Part shown: in pieces, positions 55,330-64,000 of the stretch
Layout: each line of letters begins with the position of its first letter
Position numbering within the stretch: the first letter of the stretch is position 1
Origin: Impatiens glandulifera
Lineage: Eukaryota > Streptophyta > Magnoliopsida > Ericales > Balsaminaceae
NCBI RefSeq assembly: GCF_907164915.1
Contig: NC_061862.1
Coordinates: 37,705,758-37,769,757 of the forward strand
DNA length: 64,000 nt
Direction: 5' to 3'
Made by a program: the position numbers and the translations under genes
The notes under the pieces: generated by a model
Databases searched by the model: none
Told to the model about the DNA's origin: nothing
Seen by the model: only the letters and a program-made list of their open reading frames with translations

Positions 55330-55474
55330 CAGGGTGCGTCACGCACCTGGAGGGTGCGTGACGCATGGGTAAAATGGTCATTAAAAAATTTGGGGGTCAC
55401 CAGCGCTATAAAAATCTTGGGCCCGCACCATCCGCTATTAGGCACTATTTTGGGGTCATTTCCTCAAATTTCCC
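55330..55474 (-). repeat. Right terminal inverted repeat of the MULE
   Basis: Inverse of 46964-47108; about 87 bp nearly identical. It includes the GTGCGTCACGCACC...GGTGCGTGACGCA inverted pair at 55334-55366. Confidence 0.92.
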
Positions 55475-55482
55475 TCTTTATT
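55475..55482 (+). repeat. Target-site duplication of the MULE, right copy
   Basis: TCTTTATT, identical to 46956-46963. Confidence 0.85.
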
Positions 55483-57043
55483 AATGGATTTTAAAACAGT
55501 TAATATTGACTTATTTTATATCAATAATTTTAAAAACCGTTATATCATATAGAGGGACTCAATATCAACTGCTTTAAAATTGTTAATATTGAATATTTAT
55601 ATATATATTTTTTATTTAGTTAATAATTTATAAATTTTATATATAAAAAAAATATTAAATTCAAATTATATTAATATTTATTTTTATATATTAATATATT
55701 TATTAATAATTAATCATAATATATATATGATCATAATTATTAAATAATAATTAAAAAAACAAAAATGTATGACAATATATTTTAATTTAAAAATATTATA
55801 TAAATTTATATATTATTTAATAAAATAATATATATAACTAAATTTTAAATTTAATTATAAATTATATTATATTTATACATCATTAATTACGTGAAACGGA
55901 CACCTGGAATTTAAGAAAATTTTATATTATCTTTTGTCTCTCCTTTCTCCCTCTGTTTTTTACTTATTAAAATCATTCTTTTACTTATGAAAAATTTTAT
56001 TTTTTTTAACATAAGTTTAAATTTTTTATATGAATATATATTTATATAATTAGTTTAAGATTTAGGGTACATATAATTATTAATATTTGTAAGTAATAAT
56101 ATTATTAATTTATTATATTTTTTTATATAATTGGTTTAAAATTTATAGTAAAAGGTTTATTCCCATTCCTGTAGATATGATTTTTTTTTGTTTTTTTTTT
56201 TTTTTTGTAACTTAACATATTTGTATGATTTATATAGATTTTGTTATATTATATTTCATTATTTAGATATGATTTGTTTTGATAACTTAACCTACTTTAT
56301 GATTTATATAGATTTTGTTATATTATATATCATTATTGCAGCAAAATGTTTTATTAAATTTTATTATTATAGAAAATAATATTCAAAAATCTCATTCAAA
56401 ATTGTTATGAGAATTTATTTATCATTTTTGAATTATTTTTATTTATTTTCATATAAGAAATAAAGAGAGAATATAGAGAAGAAAAAAATATATACATAAA
56501 TAATGAATATTTATTTTTTTAACTTATGTTTAAGGAAAATAAAAATAAAAAATATTAAAAAGATTTAGTGTTTAAGAAAAATATAAATTATTAATAAATT
56601 TTAAGATACAACCAGAATAAAAAATATGCAAATTAAAATTTAGAATTAAAAAAAAAAATTAATAAATAAAAACAGATTACTAGAAAAGATAAAAAAAAAT
56701 ATTCAAATTATCTATTATTAATTATAATATATATTTTAAATGTTGAATGAATAGTTTATAGAATTTGTAAATGATTTTTATTAAATTATAATTATAATTA
56801 ATATTTATTTTTATAAATATATGAATTTATTAATAATTAATTATATTAATTATATATATATATATATGATCATAATTATAAGTAAAAAACTAAAATTTGA
56901 TAACAATATATTTAAAATTTAAAAACATTATATAATTTTATATATTATGTAATTAAATAAATATATATTTATAATTAAGTTATATTTATTTAATTATTAT
57001 ACATATAATATATTTTAAATTTAAAATTTTTATTTAATTTAAT

Positions 57044-57276
<233 letters not shown>

Positions 57277-57399
57277 ATTTTAAAAATAATTGATATTAAT
57301 TTTTTTTAATATTGTTTAACTTAATATATAATTTATAATATATATATAATTAAAATAAATAAATAAAATATTATTAAAATTTGTGAGCTGTTATCCAAA

Positions 57400-57650
57400 A
57401 TAATTAATTAATCCTAATTTAACCCCCATAACTTCTCTTCAACCTAACTTCTCTTTTGAATCTCTCTTCCCACCTCAAATCTCTTCCCACTCTCAAATCA
57501 TTTCTCCATAGTTATCTCATCAACCTCTCTCCCTCTCTCCTCTTTCAACTTAAATAATTACTTCTCTCCTTAATCTCTCTTCCCTCAAGCTTCTCTTCTC
57601 AACCTCTCTCAATCTTTATTTTCAAGTATTTTCTTGTCCGGTTGAATGTA
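57400..57650 (+). other. CT-rich leader-like stretch in the CACTA-like element
   Basis: CTCTCTTCCCACCTCAAATC-type iterations end at TATAG|GTAAAATT (about 57656), a possible non-coding exon with a donor. No coding frame follows. Confidence 0.4.
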
Positions 57651-58407
57651 ACTATAGGTAAAATTAAATAGATTCTTTATACTATTATTAACTTTAATTT
57701 TCAATTATTTATGTTATAAATGTATTTATATATATGTATGTTAAATTTATACAATGGATGCTGAACTAAAGAAAGAAATATAATTTTTTTTTCTGTATTA
57801 TGATTTTTTTTGTTTGTTTAAGTGTATAATTTGTAAGTGTATAATTTATAAGTGTTTGATTAAATGTATAATGTTAATTTTAGAATTATGTTTAAAATTA
57901 TCTTTTTATTTGAAAATTTGTATAAAACATTTAAATTTATTTTTAGGTTGATAACATTTAACAAAATTTTAGGCAGTTGATATTGAGTAATGACAACGGT
58001 ATTTAAAATAGTTGATATTGCTTAATAACAACATCCTATAATAGAACATTTGATATTTCTTAATAACAATTGCCTACAAAACTATTGTTATTGATTAATA
58101 ACAACAGACTTTATGGCGGTTAATGTTGAGTAATGACAACAATTTTATAAATGGTTGATATTGCTTCATAGCAATTGCATTTAAACGGTGATATTTTTTA
58201 ATAACAACCATTCATAAAACGGTTGTTATTGAGTACTTACTAACAACAGCCCCAAAAACAGTTGATATTTCATGTTTGAGCAATGCCTACGGAAGCTCTG
58301 TCAATGGATGTCAACCGCTTTTTGAGCGGTTCCTATATATTACTCAATACTAACCGTTTTTTTCAATATCAATAATTTTTACCGTTAATATCGACCTTTT
58401 TTACTAG

Positions 58408-58710
58408 TCGTGAAATTGGGAGCGAAATATAAAATCATTTTATATGGGCCTACCGAATCAGGTAAGAGCCATACGGTGTTTGGTTGTGCGAAGCAACCTG
58501 GGATTGTGTATAAATCGTTGAAGCACATATTGGGTAATGAGGAAAAAGAAGATGTTGAATCATCAACATTTGTTCATAAATCTTCTTTCTACCAACAACA
58601 GTGGATGATTCGGTCAACTAGGCTGGTCTAAAGGCTATTCTTTCAAGGTGAGACTTGAAGTTATGGGAAAGAAGGCTAAGAATGCAACTTATATCTCTGG
58701 CCCAGAATAG
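58408..58710 (+). pseudogene. Kinesin-10A-like motor domain fragments
   Basis: 58410-58560 encodes KLGAKYKIILYGPTESGKSH then TVFGCAKQPGIVYKSLKHIL, the P-loop region of the plant kinesin-10A (PAKRP2-like) motor; GPTESGKS still fits the Walker A pattern. After about 60 diverged bases and a frame change, 58621-58710 encodes GWSKGYSFKVRLEVMGKKAK and NATYISG, a later segment of the same motor. The intervening part of the motor, the rest of the motor and the tail are absent. The left edge abuts the CACTA-like terminus at 58407. The right edge passes directly into LTR-like sequence. It is a captured or broken gene piece, not a functional kinesin. Confidence 0.8.
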
Positions 58711-58990
58711 AAGGTTTGGGTTTTTGGCTTATATTTTATTAGAGTTTATATATTGTAATTGGGCTTAGGAATAGTAGTTTAGTCTTTTGGCTTTTAATGT
58801 ACTTCTATAAATAGAGACATTGTAAACTAGGGTTACTTGGACCATTATTTCATGGAAAATCAATAGAATTGACGACTCCCCAAAGATGTAGGCATTATTG
58901 GCCGAACCTCGTTATATATTGTGTTCTTTATTATTCTTATCACTTTATATCTTCTTTTATCGTGTGTTTAGATTATATCTTTTCTCAACA
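58711..58990 (+). repeat. LTR (3' part) of a copia-type element
   Basis: It contains a TATAAATAGAGAC TATA-type motif (58806-58818), TGTAAACTAGGGTTACTTGG, and ends TTTCTCAACA at 58990 directly before a tRNA-Met primer site. The 5' start of the LTR is not certain. Confidence 0.65.
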
Positions 58991-58992
58991 AG

Positions 58993-59004
58993 TGGTATCA
59001 GAGC
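58993..59004 (+). other. Primer-binding site, tRNA-iMet type
   Basis: TGGTATCAGAGC, complementary to the 3' end of initiator tRNA-Met, two bases after the LTR end. Confidence 0.85.
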
Positions 59005-60615
59005 ATGTTTTGAGAATAATTATCTTAATCTATTTATGAAGATATGATAGAAACATTAACCACCATTGAAGAAGTTGTTGGATATTTGTGCTTTTGTTGA
59101 AGATTGTTGGTTATTTAAGAAAACGCCATTGGTTGCAGAAGAATTAGTCGTTGTGAAGATTTGAGTCGAAATTTCTAATTGCTAAGGAGATGTCAACTGT
59201 CGTTAAAATATTTCTTAGTTTGGGTGACGCTCTCTTGAGAAGAAGAGAGAAGAAGACAATGAATTTTTTGTTCTTCTCAAAAGCGCCAATGGGTGCATGT
59301 GACGAAACCAGAATGAAGAAGATGAGGTATATTTTTTTGACTTATTCTAATTTGGGAAAATATAAAAAAGAAAAAAAATATATATATATATACATATATT
59401 CCATATATTATATATATATATATATATTATATTATGATGATATAATATAATATATAGAGAGAAAGAGCCAAAAATCTTTGAAACGGTCAACAACTAAGAC
59501 TTTTTTAACTAAATTTTTTTCTTTAAGTCTTGTTTAATTTCATAAAATAGGTTTAAGACCTATTTGATTCCAATTTTCACAAGTAAAGTCTAGTTTGATT
59601 TTAATCAAATTCTCAAAGTTTTGTATGCTTTGATCTTAGATTTGTATTGAGACTTATTTGACTTAAATTTCTCAAAAATGGAGATTTGTGATTTACCTGC
59701 TATGAGATTTGATATTCGTCAATATGGAGATTGAAAATTGGAGTTGAAAAAGAAGGTGGAGTACTTATTCGTTGTTGCATGTTGTGAAAGACATTTGATG
59801 CAACATGTAAGGGTTTTCTAATTAAAATAGGTGACTTTAAGTTTTGTTTGCAAGAGTGTGGTTTTGATATGTGTGTATAAATGTCGAATTTGGATTTGCA
59901 TCAAACCTTGTGACTAGGTTTTAATTGGCAATTCTGGTAAGTGCTGGTGTGAAGTTGTCAAGTGGGTATTGATGTCTCAAGGGTTCTACCAAGAATGATA
60001 ATTTCTAAGGTATGAGTTGAGGGTACACTAATCATATACATGGTTTGTTAGATTCTTTCTATGTAGGATTTGGCTAGAAGAATTGGGAGAACAAACGATA
60101 CATATTCATGCTTATTGAAAATTAGTTGGAGGTTTTATTATAATCGATTATTGTCTTGGCATACATGAATGACATTATTTCACTATGTCGAGGGCTTTGA
60201 CTTGAAGAAATTCTCGGCTAAAATAAGTTTGGAGAGATTTTTTTTTTGGAAAACGGTTATTGAAGAAGTCAAAATTAAAAGAGAGGTAGAGAGAAAATTT
60301 AGCAGCAGATTTTCGCCTACAGTCGCGCAGGGTTCATCAAACTAACGATCGAAGATTCAAACAAAGTCCGATTGTGCTGAGATTTTGTCGAGAAAGTTGG
60401 TAACTCATGCCTCTACATTTTTAATGGTTGAATGAAGGTTTAGACGTCTCGAAGTTTGTTTTTGTAGGGCTTAAAGTGTCTGCATAATTTTAGTTTTATT
60501 TGACTTTGTTTGGGACCAAAAAGTTTGTATCTTTTTAGTTATGACTTTTAATCTTATTGGAGAGCTAATCAAGATGAAGACGGTGGTGAGATTATGTGCT
60601 TTACACTTGATAAAA
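59005..60615 (+). other. Internal region of the copia-type element, mostly unrecognisable
   Basis: No gag zinc knuckle, integrase or RT motif is readable. 59380-59455 is a (TA)n-rich tract. Frames up to 86 codons lack motifs. The region reads like a decayed internal region between the primer site at 58993 and the RNase-H-like end at 60640. Confidence 0.4.
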
Positions 60616-60636
60616 ACATGATCGAGTATGGAAAGT

Positions 60637-60726
60637 TGTTATCAAAAAGGTGTTTACCGATGACAACATTATCGACATGTTGATAGAGAAATCCTTCAGG
60701 CCAAATTGCAAGATTGCATTGAGTTA
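60637..60726 (+). pseudogene. copia RNase H C-terminus-like remnant
   Basis: The frame VIKKVFTDDNIIDMLIEKSF then RPNCKIALS-stop resembles the end of copia RNase H (KIHTDDN.ADMLTK......FE.C). Only this about 30-residue piece is readable. Confidence 0.4.
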
Positions 60727-61499
60727 GCGGGTAATTAAGGATTGAAACAATTCCAGTTAACACATATTATAAATGAAAGAGCGGGAAGAGGAAGACTAAT
60801 GAAAGACACTTATAAGTTGAGGTTGAGACATCTTGTGAGCAACTCTTAAACGAACCAAGAAGAAATTATTGCATTATCTTCTAATGTGAGAAGATAAATA
60901 AAAATCTTGAGTGGGATTCCTAGTCATAAAAAAGGGGCTAGATGGGAGACTCGATTAATTCGAAGGTTTTTAGTTTCTCTTTTAATTCATAGTCATTATC
61001 TCCTTTAATTCATACTTCTAGTTTGAAATTGAAATTTTTATATTTCAGTTTTCATAAACTTGTATGCTACCTGGTTCTTGAATTTAATGATTGAAAATTG
61101 ATCATAAAATCATTTATGAACTTTCTATGAAAGCCAGAACCGATCAATCGGTCTCAAACGAAAAACACAAATTTAAATTTGGAAAAATTAAAAAAACAGA
61201 TTTTCTATTCTTGGGCTAATCCTCAAGAAAAATAACTTAAAATACTTCCTAACATTTTCTAATGATTTTGGACAATTGTTTGGATCATGATTGATCCATA
61301 CTGACCATGTTTGATCAAAATCAAAATTTTCAAAATAAATGAAAATTTTAAGTTATTGAATTGGTCCAAATGAACAGTTAGTGTTCATGTTGTGGTATCA
61401 ATCAAGTATATGAAGTATAGGGAAATTATTGGCAAGCACCTTACACTTCAAAATAGTTTTAAAACTAAGAACCCGATTTTTGGCCATAAACTATTTTGA
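60727..61499. other. Unassigned, AT-rich
   Basis: No coding motif. From about 61260 (CCATACTGACCATGTTTGATC) it begins to resemble the AT-rich repeat of 45080-45560 in style, but alignment by eye is weak. Confidence 0.35.
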
Positions 61500-62265
61500 A
61501 CAAATTGATCATCACAGGTCGAATGATACATTGGAATGATAATTTTAATGATCCTGAGAGATTTGTGAAGTTATCCAAGCTATTGGATCAAAGGATCCAT
61601 GCCTCCATTAAAATTTCAAAACCTACAATTTTGAAATTTGAGTCAGGATTGAGATGTCCGACCGAGGCTTTTAAGCTAGGACCGAGAGGTTCGGCCGATG
61701 TTCTTCATCTAGGAGTGAGAGATCCAACCGAGAAGTCGAACCTACGACCGAGAAGTCGAACCTAGGACCGAGTAGTCTCGAACCCGACCGAGAACTCCTT
61801 AACCTAGGACTGAGGCGTCCGACCGAGAAGTCAAACATATGACCGAGGAGTCTCACACCCGACCAAGAACTCCCTAACCCAAGACCGATGACTTTCACCC
61901 AGGACCAAGATGTCTGATCGAGAAGTCAGGTCTAGGACCGAGGAGTCTTGCACCAGACCGAGAACTCTCTAACTTAGGATCGATGACTTCCACCCATGAC
62001 CAAGGAGTCCGACCAAGAATTCTAGAACCCGACCGAGAAATCTAGCCAAGGAACGAGAGGGCTTAGCACCCCGATAGGGACTTCCACACCCCAACTAAGG
62101 ATCCCGATCCCGGACTGAGGGGTTCCTGACTATAACTGAGGGCTTTTTATCCTTGACCGCTAAAACAAATCCAAGACCTACGTCACCGGCCCTAAGGCCT
62201 TTTTGGTTCCAATTTTAAAATTTTAAAATTATTTTTGTAATTTGGAACCTCAATTCATTTTCTAA
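61500..62265 (-). repeat. CCGAGAAGTC-rich repeat, inverted relative of 44270-44900
   Basis: 61640-62160 consists of iterated GACCGAG(A/G)AGTC(T/C), CGAACC and TAGGACCGA units. The minus strand of 62175-62250 (GGAACCAAAAAGGCCTTAGG) matches 44385-44410 of the plus strand (GGAACCAAACAAGCCTTAGG). The open frames here follow the repeat. Confidence 0.65.
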
Positions 62266-62269
62266 AAAT

Positions 62270-62460
62270 CTTGTCAAGATCCGCAGTAATGTGGTCGGTT
62301 GCACCAAAATCAGGATACCAGACAGAATCTGTAACCATAGTTGGAGACGCCATTAATGCTGAAGGAGGCGTATGTGTGGATTGAATACCGCGATCAAAGT
62401 GGATGCGGCAGGTGGTTGCAATGTGACCAAAGTTATTGCAAATTTTACATTGCTTGGGGC
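62270..62460 (-). pseudogene. copia gag zinc knuckle and protease start
   Basis: On the minus strand the frame reads RPKQCKICNNFGHIATTCRI, a CX2CX4HX4C knuckle, then about 27 residues, then DSVWYPDFGATDHITADLDK. WYxDSGATDH is the copia aspartic protease active site; here Ser is replaced by Phe (DFGA). The frame is open but short and isolated, attached to the 61.5-62.3 kb repeat. Confidence 0.8.
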
Positions 62461-62679
62461 GAAAAATTAAAAAATGATTTCAAAATATTTTTGGGATATT
62501 TCCACAAAAAAGTATTTTGATAAAAGCTCGTTTATAATTTATTTTTAAACTCAAATGTCTTTTAAACTAATGTTTCTTTAGGTATTTTCCAACCTAGTCA
62601 TCATCAACAACAAGTATTAGCATTTAAATAATTGTTGTTACAATTATTTAAATACGCACAAACTTACGCACGTCTAGAA

Positions 62680-62960
62680 CCAGAAGAATAATTGGTTAAA
62701 ATAAAACGTTATACAACTGATTTTTACAAGTCAGATTTATAAAGTAGTGACCGTTTTTAAAACGGATACAAAGGATGAAGCGAGAAAGCCCTCTTTCCCA
62801 AGTATCACCAAACTACGAACTTAAATAAACTCTAGCTAATATATTTGTACACATATGTCATTTTATTGATTTTCAAAAATCAATCGGCGGCTCTATCTTC
62901 AAATGAACAATCTATTAAATTAAGTATTTTTAATTAATTTCAAACGACGGATTTCTAAAA
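62680..62960 (+). repeat. Gypsy-type LTR 3' remnant
   Basis: AGTGACCGTTTTTAAAACGG, AGCGAGAAAGCCCTCTTTCC, ACCAAACTACGAACTTAAAT and CAATCGGCGGCTCTATCTTC appear in the same order as in the LTRs at 18905 and 34610, strongly diverged. Confidence 0.4.
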
Positions 62961-63301
62961 AATCAAATTGTAATTTGATTACTACAAATCCAAAGATTAT
63001 TTAAATTTGAACCCAAATTAATTAATTTTAAAAATGGTTAGGAATTATTTAATTTTTAAAAAAATAATGTTTTATTTTAAAAAGATTCCTAACTCGAAAA
63101 TTGAGGTTGAAATTCTCGAACCTCGAGCTTTCCACGGGACTGGAGGGTTTTCCAGGGGTTACAGCAATATATGGATAGTTTTCATGTGGGGCATTGCTAC
63201 AAGTTGTTCGCTAAGATGATTCCATATAATTTTTGTTGGGAAAAATTTGGGGAGTCAAAATTTCATCTAATATCTCGTTCTATGGATGAAACGTTATTCA
63301 T

Positions 63302-63442
63302 GGTGGAATTCTAACGAATAATATGTGCATAAAAGAAAGTTGTATTATGGTTAGTCGTATGTATCGCGAAGAGGTTGAATCAGCAACTCACTTATTTTTA
63401 CATTGTCGAGAGGTGACTACTATTTATAGTCTTTTGTGGTGT
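63302..63442 (+). pseudogene. LINE zf-RVT domain fragment
   Basis: The frame GGILTNNMCIKESCIMVSRM then YREEVESATHLFLHCREVTT matches the zf-RVT domain of plant LINE polymerases (L....L.....C..C....E...HLF..C), with the first cysteine pair degraded. Flanking sequence 63180-63300 and 63450-63730 is in broken frames, probably the same decayed LINE. Confidence 0.65.
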
Positions 63443-63730
63443 TAATGAGATTCATTGAGTGATGCCCGAATCTTTGGATAGTTGTTGGAAAGTTTAGATT
63501 GATGCAGCTGATATGTCATGTCTACATATTTGTGTTAACATTCTAATTTTTTTATTTTGTGGATTATCTAGTTGTAAAAAAATTATTGAATTTTCAATAA
63601 TGGTAGTCGTCTGATGCGTATAATTCATAATACTATTATTATGACGCTTTCTGATATTCGTTCAAGAAAACTAGTAGAGTTTGTTGGAGAGTTAATCGTA
63701 CTTCTCAAAGTTTTACAAGCTCGATAACTT

Positions 63731-64000
63731 ATTGAATACCGTTTTTTTTTCTTTTCATGTAATGTTTTGTCGTTTTACTTAAAATATTTTTTTTTACGAG
63801 GAAAATGTTAATAAGAAAGAAGAGAAAAAAAAAAAGTCAATCAAGGCTGGTTTCATTTGAGTTATTAATTTTTTTATTTTAATTAAAGAGAACATTTGAA
63901 TTATTTATTCAATAAAAAAATATTATTTAATTTATTAATCAAAATATTAAAATAAAATTATTTTAAATTATTATTTTTTATTTTATCATTCCATTTAACT
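63731..64000. other. AT-rich end of window
   Basis: Poly-T and poly-A runs, no gene recognised. Confidence 0.6.

Larger units (their letters stand above)
46964..55474 (+). mobile_element. Complete MULE transposon with MURA transposase and Ulp1-type protease genes
   Basis: This 8511-bp element starts GGGAAATTTGAGGAAATGAC and ends in its inverse. The TIRs agree over about 87 bp with two differences seen by eye (46964-47050 against 55474-55388) and stay related to about 140 bp. Both contain a TGCGTCA/TGACGCA inverted pair. It is flanked by TCTTTATT. It holds two convergent genes, MURA (plus) and DUF1985-Ulp1 (minus), both open after splicing. Gene content matches Kaonashi-type MULEs described in plants. 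The match of the TIRs and the open genes suggest a recent insertion. Confidence 0.93.

Noticed and set aside
58410..58631. Functional kinesin or P-loop ATPase gene
   Set aside because: Only fragments of the motor are present, in different frames, bounded by transposon sequence.

Overview
The window is nuclear DNA of a flowering plant, most likely a eudicot. It is AT-rich, its genes are split by GT-AG introns, and it holds CACTA, MULE, Ty1/copia, Gypsy-type, LINE and SINE-like elements, plus fragments of plant gene families: MFT of the FT/TFL1 (PEBP) group, IST1-like and kinesin-10A-like. I cannot name the species. Most of the window is nested and decayed transposons. No complete, undamaged single-copy host gene is present.

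Layout. 1-5496: right-hand part of a CACTA (En/Spm) element with palindromic subterminal arrays and a damaged TNPA-type gene; its left end lies outside the window. 5497-7084: dispersed repeats also found at 14.4 and 21.3 kb. 7085-10559: copy 1 of a segmental duplication, running into a four-exon MFT-like PEBP gene (9131-11844). 11.9-23.8 kb: decayed LTR and SINE-like repeats, including a three-unit tandem array with tRNA-like boxes. 23802-26763: a minus-strand copia element with both LTRs and a large internal deletion. 27448-30057: a non-autonomous CACTA element bounded by TTA target duplications. 31.1-33.8 kb: a 5'-truncated, mutated LINE. 33.9-35.1 kb: two Gypsy-type LTRs. 36.4-37.2 kb: a hAT-like GC-rich repeat. 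37.7-39.04 kb: a CACTA-like end followed by an IST1-like pseudogene. 39.07-44.16 kb: copy 2 of the duplication, carrying only the first two MFT exons. 44.2-46.9 kb: LTR-element debris.

The best-preserved unit is a MULE at 46964-55474 (8.5 kb). It has near-identical terminal inverted repeats, an 8-bp target duplication (TCTTTATT) and two convergent intron-containing genes that are open after splicing. These are a MURA transposase (about 898 aa, plus strand) and a DUF1985/Ulp1-type cysteine protease (about 964 aa, minus strand), the gene content known from Kaonashi-type MULEs. Every non-coding interval of the element, and both ends, carries arrays built on the same core TGACGCA/TGCGTCA. It sits inside an older CACTA-like element (about 46893-58407), which itself abuts a kinesin fragment.

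58.4-64 kb: kinesin fragment, an LTR end with a tRNA-Met primer site, copia and LINE fragments, and an inverted relative of the 44.3-44.9 kb repeat. Both MFT copies are damaged in different ways. Copy 1 has all exons but lost three codons in the DPDxP ligand-pocket loop and has a TAG at the start of exon 4. Copy 2 keeps DPDAP but lost exons 3-4 and a splice acceptor.
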